NCBI RefSeq assembly: GCF_030362855.1
Contig: NZ_JAUCBP010000006.1
Span: 30,496-94,495 of the forward strand
Source: Neoalteromonas arenosi
GTDB lineage: Bacteria; Pseudomonadota; Gammaproteobacteria; Enterobacterales; Alteromonadaceae
DNA length: 64,000 nucleotides
Reading direction: 5' to 3'
In this document: piece after piece, positions 19,962 to 27,831 of the stretch
Layout: each line of letters begins with the position of its first letter
Position numbering within the stretch: the stretch's first letter is position 1
Translations under genes and position numbers: made by a program
The notes under the pieces: generated by a model
What the model was told of the DNA's origin: nothing
Database searches by the model: none
Seen by the model: the letters and a program-made list of their open reading frames with translations, nothing else

Positions 19962-22268
19962 TTAAAAGCGATAACCAACCGTTAAGTGGATAGTCCGCGG
20001 ATCGCCGTAATAGCCAATCAACGTTGTATCGCCGCCCAAACCTGCACCTAGGGTACCGTCATCGTTGCGGGTGACGAAGTCATAGCCACCGATAACATAC
20101 TCTTCATCAGTTAAGTTTTTGCCGTGTAGACTGGCATACCAATCACCTTCAACACTCTCCCAACTGACGCTTAAGTTAACCATGCCGTATGCGTCTTGTT
20201 GAATTAAGTCGCTGGTTTCAAAAATCAAGTAATCGTCACGACGATAGTAATTGGCGTTAAACACGAAATCACCAATGTCAGACTCTAATACATACGCAGC
20301 AGAGAAGTTATACGTAAGCTCAGGTGTGTTCGACAAACCAATCAGTGGTGGGATCGCATCGTTTCGCTTGATCTCAAAGTCGATATAACCGACTGACAAA
20401 CCAAACTGTAGATTGTCAGTTGCAACATAAGTAAAGTCCGCTTCAATGCCATCCGCAGCTGTTTCAGCGGCATTACGCAAACGCTGCAGCAATGCTGTAG
20501 GATCATTGCTGTTGCCTTCAATACCAATGTATTGGCGGTCTTTGTGATCGTAAGTAAACACCGCAATATTGGCGCGTAAATTATCGCTCCAATCGCTCTT
20601 CATACCAATCTCGATTGAGTCTACGATTTCTGGGTTTACGCCAGGCTCATTAATTGTTGCTCGCGGATTGAATGTGCCTGATTTAAAGCCCTGTGAGTAA
20701 CTGGCATAAAACATCACATCTTTACTCATCTGATATTCAACCCCCACGCGCGGGGTAAATCGCGACCAACTTTCAACCGCTGGGGCATCGAGAATGCCAT
20801 CACCATCGGTGTCGGTACCTAAAACTTGAGGAATGATATCTCCTGTAGGGCGCTCATAACCTGGGATCCAACCTGAATACGGGTAGACATTATCGAAAAT
20901 TAAGCCATTGTTTACGAATGCTGATTTTTCTTCGTCGGTATAACGCGCACCGACCGACAACGAAAGTTGATCAGTTAGGTTGAAGTTGGCTTGGGAATAT
21001 ACCGCCCAGCTCTCACTATTGTTGCAACCAGTAACTTCGCGGGTTAAACCTGGAACCGCAAAGGCGACTCGTCCAAGGAAACCCAGAATCGCATCAAAGT
21101 TACCGCATGATTCACCATCGTAGAAATACAAGCCACTGACTAATGAGAAATCGCCACTACTGTAGTTTGCTTGTAACTCGTGGGTGGTATTGTCGTCATC
21201 GTACTCGGCTGGCACATCGAAAATATCCAGCGGTGTATTGTCAAAATCAATGTTTGTAGGCGAGTAACTCTCACGGGTTGAACCGATATACTTCAACTGT
21301 AAATTGTCGGAAAAGTCGTGACGGATCATCCAGCTAAACCCTTCTAACGTCACTTCATTGAACGTCGGCAAGCTAGTGTAAGAATCAAACACGCTATCGG
21401 GCACCGGAGCATCTGTTAACAAACTGGGAAGCAAGCGATAGCCGCCTTTGGCGTTTGAGGTGTCTTTGGTTTTATCCCAGTTAACGCGCACAAACCAATC
21501 GTCAGCTGGGTGGAACTCCATGGACAATCGCGCCGCCCACAAATCCTTGTTGTAGTTTTCCAAATCCTGATTTGGCAAAGCCGATATTAGATATTGGCCG
21601 AAGCCGTCGCGGCTCAGGTCAGCATAACCAAAACCGATGAAAAACTTATCTTCAATTACCGGGATTTGCCCCGTAACTTTGACATCTTTTTGCGAGTAGC
21701 TTCCGATAGTACCTTGCACATTAAAGGTCATGTCACCGGTCATTTCTTTGGTGACGTACTTTACCGCACCACCAATGGTATTTTTACCGTACAAAGTCCC
21801 CTGTGGGCCACGCAGAATTTCAATTCTCTCGACATCAAGCAAATCTAAAACAGCACCTTGCGGACGTGCCAAATAAACATCATCAATATAAATACCTACA
21901 CCAGGCTCATATCCCCAAAGAGGATCCTGTTGGCCTAAGCCCCGAATAAATGCTGTTAATGTCGAGTTAGTACCACGACTCGCTTGCAGCGTAGTATTGG
22001 GTGAGAATTGCTGTAGCTCTGTCAGTACCGAAATACCCTTTTGTTCGAGCTCTACCGCACCGATAGACGTAATCGCAACAGGTACTTCTTGCAGCGACTC
22101 GACAGTTTTCCGCGCTGTGACTTCGATGCGTTCTAGTTTGCCAGTGTCGGCTTCAGAACCGTCTGCTTGCTGCGCTAACGCACTGCCACTGGCGCTTAGT
22201 AAGGCAGCTGCAACAGCAGTTGCACACGCGCTTTGAGTGAAGCGTTGAGGGTAAAATTGTAATTGCAT
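19962..22268 (-). CDS. TonB-dependent outer-membrane receptor
   Basis: A 768-residue TonB-dependent transporter. It has a signal peptide (about 1-32, ending SALAQQ), a TonB-box-like segment LERIEVTARK, a plug domain (about 55-165) with VPVAITSIGAVEL, YIDDVYLARPQGA and the strongly conserved VERIEILRGPQGTLYG, and a 22-strand-type beta barrel ending in the outer-membrane signature GYRF. The substrate is unknown. It is divergently transcribed from the 3-hydroxybutyrate permease across a 192-base spacer containing a palindrome, so shared regulation and uptake of PHB-derived oligomers is a reasonable but unproven idea. No ferric-siderophore genes are nearby. Confidence 0.92.
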   Translation of the reverse strand: MQLQFYPQRFTQSACATAVAAALLSASGSALAQQADGSEADTGKLERIEVTARKTVESLQEVPVAITSIGAVELEQKGISVLTELQQFSPNTTLQASRGTNSTLTAFIRGLGQQDPLWGYEPGVGIYIDDVYLARPQGAVLDLLDVERIEILRGPQGTLYGKNTIGGAVKYVTKEMTGDMTFNVQGTIGSYSQKDVKVTGQIPVIEDKFFIGFGYADLSRDGFGQYLISALPNQDLENYNKDLWAARLSMEFHPADDWFVRVNWDKTKDTSNAKGGYRLLPSLLTDAPVPDSVFDSYTSLPTFNEVTLEGFSWMIRHDFSDNLQLKYIGSTRESYSPTNIDFDNTPLDIFDVPAEYDDDNTTHELQANYSSGDFSLVSGLYFYDGESCGNFDAILGFLGRVAFAVPGLTREVTGCNNSESWAVYSQANFNLTDQLSLSVGARYTDEEKSAFVNNGLIFDNVYPYSGWIPGYERPTGDIIPQVLGTDTDGDGILDAPAVESWSRFTPRVGVEYQMSKDVMFYASYSQGFKSGTFNPRATINEPGVNPEIVDSIEIGMKSDWSDNLRANIAVFTYDHKDRQYIGIEGNSNDPTALLQRLRNAAETAADGIEADFTYVATDNLQFGLSVGYIDFEIKRNDAIPPLIGLSNTPELTYNFSAAYVLESDIGDFVFNANYYRRDDYLIFETSDLIQQDAYGMVNLSVSWESVEGDWYASLHGKNLTDEEYVIGGYDFVTRNDDGTLGAGLGGDTTLIGYYGDPRTIHLTVGYRF

Positions 22269-22363
22269 AGTGTTGTCCCTTAGGGTTTCCTGTAATTGTT
22301 GTAATGCGTCTATCAGGGCTACGGTCTGTTGTTAAATCTATGTGAAAATATCGTTAAGGTATG

Positions 22364-22379
22364 TAGTACGATGGTACTA
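22364..22379. promoter_or_regulatory. Palindrome TAGTAC-N4-GTACTA in divergent promoter region
   Basis: Perfect 6-bp inverted repeat TAGTAC / GTACTA with a 4-base spacer, lying between the divergent TonB-receptor and permease genes. It is 82 bases before the permease ATG. A -10-like TATAGC at 22405 would place the palindrome centre near -45, a usual activator position. Candidate site for the LuxR-type regulator encoded at 19247. Confidence 0.5.
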
Positions 22380-22460
22380 TGGGCAAACTAATCAAAATTT
22401 CTCACTATAGCCACTGTTTTCAAGAGGCTGCGGTCACAGTACTCAATTAGGAAACGCATT

Positions 22461-23756
22461 ATGCTCAGTTTGATCGGTCTTGTTGGAGGCCTTGGACTAC
22501 TTATATTTTTAACTATTCGCGGCATGAATCTGTTCATAGCTGCTCCGTTGTGCGCGTTGATCGTGGCGCTCACCAGCGGCTTGCCGATCTTTATCGGGGA
22601 TGGAAACTTTGTTACTACTTACATGCAAGGTTTTACCGGCTTTATCGCGTCGTGGTTTTTCATGTTTTTGCTCGGTGCATTATTCGGCAAGTTCATGGAA
22701 GATACAGGTGCCGCAGACGCGGTGGCTAAGTGGATTGTTGACAAACTAGGCTTTCATCGCGCCGTACTGGCAGTAGTTTTGGCGTGTGCAATTTTGACCT
22801 ACGGTGGCGTAAGCGTATTTATCGTAGCATTTTCGGTATATCCGATGGCATTGAGTTTATTCAAAGACGCCAACTTACCCCGGCGATTTATCCCCGCCAC
22901 CATGGCATTTGGCTCGGTGACCTTTACGATGACCTCAGCAGGCTCACCTGAAATCCAAAACTGGATCCCAATCAAATACTTGGGTACCAGCCCATTTGCC
23001 GCGTGGGAGGTCAGTTTCGTTGTCGCGGTGTTTATGGCGTTGTTCGGCTATTGGTGGCTGAAAAAGATGATTGGCAAAGCGGTTGATAACGGCGAAAAAT
23101 TTGAAGTTCGCAGCAGCGACCCAGAAATTCCCGTACGCGATTACCCTCACCCGATGACAGGAATAATTCCTTTGATAGTGGTGCTGATCTTATCTTTTAC
23201 TCTGCACGAAGCATTAGCTCAATTAGCATTGATTGTAGCCCTTGGGGGTGGTGTGTTGACGCTAATGGCGATCAATTTCCAACATTTTCACAATTTACCA
23301 CAGGCGGTAAACTTAGGCACCACCGGGGCATTGTTGGCGATCGGTAACACCGCCGCTGTCGTTGGCTTTGGCTCGATTGCCAAAGCGACCGCAGCGTTTC
23401 AAACGACCGTAGAAGTGATGACCCAAATTCCTGGCAATGAGCTGATCGGCGCCGCAATTGCAGTGAGTGTCATCGCAGGTTTGACCGGTTCTGCATCCGG
23501 TGGACAAGCCATTGCTTTGCCATTGGTTGGCCCACATTATCTCGACCAGGGTGTAGACCCAGAGGAGTTGCATCGCATCGTTTCCATTTCATCCGGTGCA
23601 TTGGATTCGCTGCCACACAATGGTTACGTCGTTACCACTATTCGCGCCATTTGTGGTGAAACTCACCAAGCCGCCTATTGGCCTTTGGCTGCATTGACCG
23701 TTGTTGTGCCGTTGATCGGCTTAGTGATGGCCATCGGCCTATTTAGTATTTTCTAG
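22461..23756 (+). CDS. GntP-family permease, probable 3-hydroxybutyrate transporter
   Basis: A 431-residue inner-membrane permease with about 12 hydrophobic segments, resembling the GntP/gluconate and D-beta-hydroxybutyrate permease family (GLTGSASGGQAIALP and the SSGALDSLPHNGYVVTTI segment near 365-385 are typical). AGGA lies 8 bases before the ATG. It is the first gene of a tight plus-strand run ending in a 3-hydroxybutyrate dehydrogenase, which argues for 3-hydroxybutyrate as substrate; gluconate metabolism genes are absent. The substrate assignment is inferred from context. Confidence 0.85.
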   Translation: MLSLIGLVGGLGLLIFLTIRGMNLFIAAPLCALIVALTSGLPIFIGDGNFVTTYMQGFTGFIASWFFMFLLGALFGKFMEDTGAADAVAKWIVDKLGFHRAVLAVVLACAILTYGGVSVFIVAFSVYPMALSLFKDANLPRRFIPATMAFGSVTFTMTSAGSPEIQNWIPIKYLGTSPFAAWEVSFVVAVFMALFGYWWLKKMIGKAVDNGEKFEVRSSDPEIPVRDYPHPMTGIIPLIVVLILSFTLHEALAQLALIVALGGGVLTLMAINFQHFHNLPQAVNLGTTGALLAIGNTAAVVGFGSIAKATAAFQTTVEVMTQIPGNELIGAAIAVSVIAGLTGSASGGQAIALPLVGPHYLDQGVDPEELHRIVSISSGALDSLPHNGYVVTTIRAICGETHQAAYWPLAALTVVVPLIGLVMAIGLFSIF

Positions 23757-23768
23757 GATCTGTCAGCT

Positions 23769-24956
23769 ATGCAGCAACTGCTTTTAAAAACATTCATTAT
23801 GCTTGTTGTTATCGCGCTGAGTATGCATGCGCAAGCGCAATCATTGTTGGTAGAAAAACAGCGATTTGAGATGCCCTCGTTTACATTTTTCAATGGTAAG
23901 ACGATATCGAATGTCACTGTGGGCTGGGAAAGCTACGGCGAGCTCAATGCGGCTAAAGACAACGTCATTCTGATCACGCATTACTTTACGGGTAATTCTC
24001 ACGCAGCCGGAAAGTATCATCCAGATGATCCGGCTCCGGGCTATTGGGATGCCATTATCGGACCGGGTAAAGCCATCGATACTGATCGCTTTTTCGTGAT
24101 CAGCGTTGATTCCCTGGCCAATCTTGGTGTCCATGATCCAAAAGTGATTACCACGGGGCCGGCGTCAATCAACCCTACCACAGGCAAACCTTATGGCTTA
24201 GCTTTTCCTGTGATCACCATGCGCGATTTAGTCAATGTTCAAAAAGCGCTGTTGGAAAGCTTAGGTATCCAGCAATTATATGCCGTTGCAGGTCCGTCAA
24301 TGGGCTCGATGCAAGCGATTGAATGGGCCAGTGCTTATCCTGCTTGGATACCTAGACTTATCTCCGTGATCGGTGCAGCGCACGCTGATGCTTGGACAAC
24401 GACGTTTTTGGAGCGCTGGGCATTACCGATAAAAATCGACCCAAATTGGCAGAAAGGTGATTATTATGAAAGCCAACCTCCGTTAGCTGGACTCACCGCA
24501 GCGTTGATGTTTATTACCCAAGATGCCTTAACACCGGCGTACTTTAATCAGCAAGGTGAAACACTCAAACATCAATCTTTAGCACCTGATGTGCTCAACG
24601 ATATCAATGCAGAGCACGTTATAACTGCTTGGCTGCGCAAGCGAGCTGAGGCTAGAGCCCAATCGATGGACGCCAATCACTTGCTTTATCTCGTTCGCGC
24701 GTGTCAGCTGTTTTTGACCGGTCAGGGACAAGATTTAGCCACTGGACTAGCTCGAATCCAAGCCAAAACCTTATTTATACCCGCTACTGACGACCTGTTG
24801 CTTATGCCGTATCACGCTAGAGAAGCACATCAATCACTTGTAGCCAATCAAAGCGATAGTCAATACGTTGAGCTACAGGGTGACTTGGGACATTTAGAAG
24901 GGGTCATCGGTATCGCTAAACACGCCGAAACAATCCGTCAATTTTTACAAGATTGA
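23769..24956 (+). CDS. Secreted alpha/beta hydrolase related to homoserine O-acetyltransferases
   Basis: A 395-residue alpha/beta-fold protein with an N-terminal signal peptide (about 1-23, ending HAQAQ). The sequence follows the MetX family: VGWESYGELNAAKDNVILI, the nucleophile Ser177 in GPSMGSMQ, an Asp in PATDDLLL and a His in LGDLGHLEG complete a plausible triad. MetX enzymes are cytoplasmic and act in methionine synthesis; an exported copy inside a PHB gene run more likely hydrolyses an ester, for example 3-hydroxybutyrate oligomers. Spacing is 12 bases from the permease and 41 to the depolymerase. The substrate is not determinable from sequence. Confidence 0.82.
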   Translation: MQQLLLKTFIMLVVIALSMHAQAQSLLVEKQRFEMPSFTFFNGKTISNVTVGWESYGELNAAKDNVILITHYFTGNSHAAGKYHPDDPAPGYWDAIIGPGKAIDTDRFFVISVDSLANLGVHDPKVITTGPASINPTTGKPYGLAFPVITMRDLVNVQKALLESLGIQQLYAVAGPSMGSMQAIEWASAYPAWIPRLISVIGAAHADAWTTTFLERWALPIKIDPNWQKGDYYESQPPLAGLTAALMFITQDALTPAYFNQQGETLKHQSLAPDVLNDINAEHVITAWLRKRAEARAQSMDANHLLYLVRACQLFLTGQGQDLATGLARIQAKTLFIPATDDLLLMPYHAREAHQSLVANQSDSQYVELQGDLGHLEGVIGIAKHAETIRQFLQD

Positions 24957-24997
24957 GCCTTCAGTCAGGTAAACCGTTTCAATAAAGGAATAGCATC

Positions 24998-25996
24998 ATG
25001 CGAGAAACAAAGACGAAAATTTCCGTCTTACCAGCCATGCTTGGTCTGAGCTTTGCCGCTTCAGCACAATTACCACCATTAAGTCTTGACCTCAGCCAAA
25101 CTACGGTTAGTGGTTTGTCCTCCGGCGGCTATATGGCGACCCAGTTTCACCTCGCCAATAGTGATTGGATAAGTGGTATTGGTATTATTGGTACTGGACC
25201 TTATTACTGCGCGCAAGGCGATATCCGCAAGGCACTTAGCCAATGTGTAGCAACAGCAAACCCGCCTATCGATAATGCGCTATTGCTCGAACAGGCTCAG
25301 CAGTACTCAGCAGCAGGGGATATTCCGCCCTTAGATAACATATCTGATGACCGCATCTGGATTTTGCACGGGTTATTTGACCAAACCGTAAATCGATCGG
25401 CAGCCGATGCCGTCAATGAGCAATATTTAACCTGGACAGCACCTGACAATGTTGAGTATATCGATGACAAGCCCTTTGGTCATCACTTCCCTACACTATC
25501 GAATGGTTCATCATGTTCAGCATCGGAATCACCGTATATCGCAGCCTGCGACTATGACGCGGCGGGTGAAATGCTCAACCATTTGTACAGTGAGTTAAAC
25601 CCGCCTGTGGAAGCAGACGAACGACTGTTTACTGTTGATCAAGTCGCGCTTTCTGGTGACAGTGCAATGGGACTAGCTGAACAAGGCTATGTGTTTATTC
25701 CAAAGAGTTGCGAAAGTGAATCCTGCCGCGTACACGTAAGTTTTCATGGCTGTAAACAAAACGCAGAAGCCGTGGGCAACAGTTACGCGCAGATGACTGG
25801 CATCAACCAATGGGCAAACAGCAACAATATCGTTGTGCTATACCCACAGACCAAATCCAGTATGTTAATGCCGCTCAACCCCCACGGTTGCTGGGATTGG
25901 TGGGGTTACACCGGTAGCGACTATGCGACTAAAGACGCAGTGCAAATTCAAGCCGTAGTGAATATGGTAAATGCATTAAATACCCGAACTGAATAA
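24998..25996 (+). CDS. Poly(3-hydroxybutyrate) depolymerase, type 2 catalytic domain
   Basis: A 332-residue PHB depolymerase with the lipase box near the N-terminus (GLSSGGYM, Ser41), as in type 2 extracellular short-chain-length PHA depolymerases. Other family landmarks are LHGLFDQTVN (catalytic Asp region), VSFHGCKQNAE (oxyanion/His region) and GCWDWWGYTG near the C-terminus. The N-terminus (about 1-24, ending SAQ) looks like a modest signal peptide, so export is probable. No separate linker or PHB-binding domain follows, unlike many polymer-degrading enzymes, so soluble oligomers or amorphous polymer may be the substrate. AAAGGA precedes the ATG. Confidence 0.9.
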   Translation: MRETKTKISVLPAMLGLSFAASAQLPPLSLDLSQTTVSGLSSGGYMATQFHLANSDWISGIGIIGTGPYYCAQGDIRKALSQCVATANPPIDNALLLEQAQQYSAAGDIPPLDNISDDRIWILHGLFDQTVNRSAADAVNEQYLTWTAPDNVEYIDDKPFGHHFPTLSNGSSCSASESPYIAACDYDAAGEMLNHLYSELNPPVEADERLFTVDQVALSGDSAMGLAEQGYVFIPKSCESESCRVHVSFHGCKQNAEAVGNSYAQMTGINQWANSNNIVVLYPQTKSSMLMPLNPHGCWDWWGYTGSDYATKDAVQIQAVVNMVNALNTRTE

Positions 25997-26009
25997 TCTA
26001 GGAAATAGC

Positions 26010-26780
26010 ATGTCCACATCGAGAAACGTACTAGTCACAGGCGGTGCCAGCGGGATTGGCTTTGGTATTGCCGCACAGCTTGCAGCTGCTGGCCACTTTG
26101 TTGTCATTGCCGATCTCAATCAGAGTGCTGCTGAGGACGCCTGCACAAAACTCGCTCAGGCCGGTGCTAAATGCCGAGCAGTTGCAGTAGATGTCTGTGA
26201 TGCCGATGCCGTTGCACAATTACCGAAAACACTTATCGAAACCCCTATTGATGTGTTGGTAAATAATGCGGGGATCCAACATGTTGCGCGGCTGGACGAT
26301 TTTCCTGCGCATAAATGGCAACAGCTAATTCAAGTCATGTTAGTTGGGCCTGCACTCCTTACTCAGGCCTTTCTTCCGCATATGCGCGAGCAGAATTTTG
26401 GTCGTATTATCAATGTGGGCTCCATTCACTCTGTGGTAGCCTCACCCTTTAAATCAGCCTATGTCGCGGCCAAACACGGTTTGTTAGGGTTTGCTAAAAC
26501 TGTAGCACTGGAAACTGGCGATTGTGATGTAACCATAAATACCATGTGTCCGGCCTATGTAAAGACGCCTTTGGTTGAGCAACAAATCAAAGCGCAAGCG
26601 GTTGAAAACAACCTCAGCGAAGAGGATGTGGTGAATAAAATCATGTTAGAGCCGATGCCCAAGAAAGCCTTTATTGAGCCATCAGAACTGGCCTCTACTG
26701 CGGAGTTTTTAATGTCGGACGCAGCGAAAAATATCACCGGTCAAACGTTGATTTTAGATGGCGGTTGGACCTGTCGATAG
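26010..26780 (+). CDS. bdhA: 3-hydroxybutyrate dehydrogenase (SDR family)
   Basis: Oxidises D-3-hydroxybutyrate to acetoacetate using NAD. The 256-residue short-chain dehydrogenase has the cofactor motif TGGASGIGFG (10-19), NNAG at 85-88, the catalytic Ser138 in NVGSIHS, and Tyr151/Lys155 in YVAAKHG; the C-terminal ITGQTLILDGGWTCR is typical of this subfamily. It follows the depolymerase by 13 bases and ends the run, giving a coherent path from PHB to acetoacetate. No acetoacetate-CoA transferase or thiolase is in the window, so the final steps must be encoded elsewhere. Confidence 0.92.
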   Translation: MSTSRNVLVTGGASGIGFGIAAQLAAAGHFVVIADLNQSAAEDACTKLAQAGAKCRAVAVDVCDADAVAQLPKTLIETPIDVLVNNAGIQHVARLDDFPAHKWQQLIQVMLVGPALLTQAFLPHMREQNFGRIINVGSIHSVVASPFKSAYVAAKHGLLGFAKTVALETGDCDVTINTMCPAYVKTPLVEQQIKAQAVENNLSEEDVVNKIMLEPMPKKAFIEPSELASTAEFLMSDAAKNITGQTLILDGGWTCR

Positions 26781-26792
26781 CCAATAATAGGA

Positions 26793-26814
26793 GCGGGTTA
26801 TAACCTGCGGTTTT
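26793..26814 (+). terminator. Possible terminator of the 3HB gene run
   Basis: Hairpin GCGGGT / ACCTGC (one G-U pair) with a TATA loop, followed after two bases by four T residues, 12 bases downstream of the dehydrogenase stop. The T-tract is short. Confidence 0.4.
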
Positions 26815-26872
26815 ACTCTGCTCCCTTTTCTGCTAGTGTTTGAGCGAACATCGACTTTAAACAACTGATTCA

Positions 26873-27748
26873 ATGACATACAAGACTGTCGGTCTGATAG
26901 GTAAGACTTCACATTCCCTCACCCATGAAAGCCTTGATGCAGTTATCGAGTTTTTGCGGGAGCGCAACTGTATCATCTTGCTAGAAGAGCAGATTGCCGG
27001 CGAATTTAACGGTCCTGATCTACACGCAGCAAGTCTGGTAGACATTGGCAAGCGTGCCGACTTAGCAATTGTTGTTGGTGGTGACGGCAATATGATTGGC
27101 GCAGCGCGTGTACTGGCCAGTTTTAATGTGGCTGTGGTTGGCGTAAACCGAGGAAACTTGGGTTTTTTAACGGATATTAGCCCAGATGACATCCATCCAC
27201 AGTTGACCAAGTTGTTTGCTGGTGAGAGTGTGCTGGAGCAACGCTTTTTATTAGAAGTTGAAGTCTACCGGGACAATGTCCTGCAAAGCGCTAGCTCTGC
27301 AGTTAACGAAGTGGTTTTGCACCACGGTAAAGTTGCCCATATGATGGAATTTGAAGTGCTGATCGATGACCACTTTGTGTTTTCCCAGCGCTCTGATGGA
27401 TTGATCATTGCTACACCTACCGGCTCCACTGCATATTCGTTGTCTGCCGGTGGCCCTATCCTAATGCCTAAATTAGACGCATTGACGTTAGTGCCGATGT
27501 TTCCACATACGCTGAGTAGTCGCCCGATAGTCGTTGATGCCAATAGCACGGTGTCAATGCGCGTTTCTAAAGTGAATAGCGCAAACTTACAGGTCAGTTG
27601 CGACAGTCATATCGTGTTGCCCGTGTTACCGGGTGATGAAATTCGCGTGCGCAAAAATCCAAATAAATTGTCGCTGTTGCACCCGCAAGGCTACAGTTAC
27701 TTTAATGTACTGCGCAACAAGCTCGGCTGGGGTAGTAAGCTGTACTAA
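26873..27748 (+). CDS. nadK: NAD kinase
   Basis: Phosphorylates NAD to NADP. The 291-residue cytoplasmic protein carries the family signature [14 protein letters not shown] (about 65-78), [13 protein letters not shown], and the downstream [16 protein letters not shown] motif that contacts NAD. It is followed by recN and bamE, the same order as in E. coli, confirming this as the core side of the grpE-nadK boundary. Confidence 0.97.
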   Translation: MTYKTVGLIGKTSHSLTHESLDAVIEFLRERNCIILLEEQIAGEFNGPDLHAASLVDIGKRADLAIVVGGDGNMIGAARVLASFNVAVVGVNRGNLGFLTDISPDDIHPQLTKLFAGESVLEQRFLLEVEVYRDNVLQSASSAVNEVVLHHGKVAHMMEFEVLIDDHFVFSQRSDGLIIATPTGSTAYSLSAGGPILMPKLDALTLVPMFPHTLSSRPIVVDANSTVSMRVSKVNSANLQVSCDSHIVLPVLPGDEIRVRKNPNKLSLLHPQGYSYFNVLRNKLGWGSKLY

Positions 27749-27786
27749 AGACGGTTTTTTATATTCCACTCTTTACAAATTAAATA

Positions 27787-27823
27787 TACTGTATATATTT
27801 ACACATACTGTATATTTATCTAG
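27787..27823 (+). promoter_or_regulatory. Tandem LexA (SOS) boxes upstream of recN
   Basis: Two adjacent copies of a TACTGTATAT core. The first, CTGT-N8-ACAC (27789-27804), differs at one position from the CTGT-N8-ACAG consensus; the second, CTGT-N8-CTAG (27808-27823), is more degenerate. The second box ends 8 bases before the recN start codon. E. coli recN is also controlled by multiple LexA sites. Confidence 0.75.
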
Positions 27824-27831
27824 TTTTAATT

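Noticed and set aside
23769..24956. Labelling the alpha/beta hydrolase as homoserine O-acetyltransferase (metX)
   Set aside because: The fold and triad match, but a signal peptide and the PHB gene context argue against methionine synthesis.
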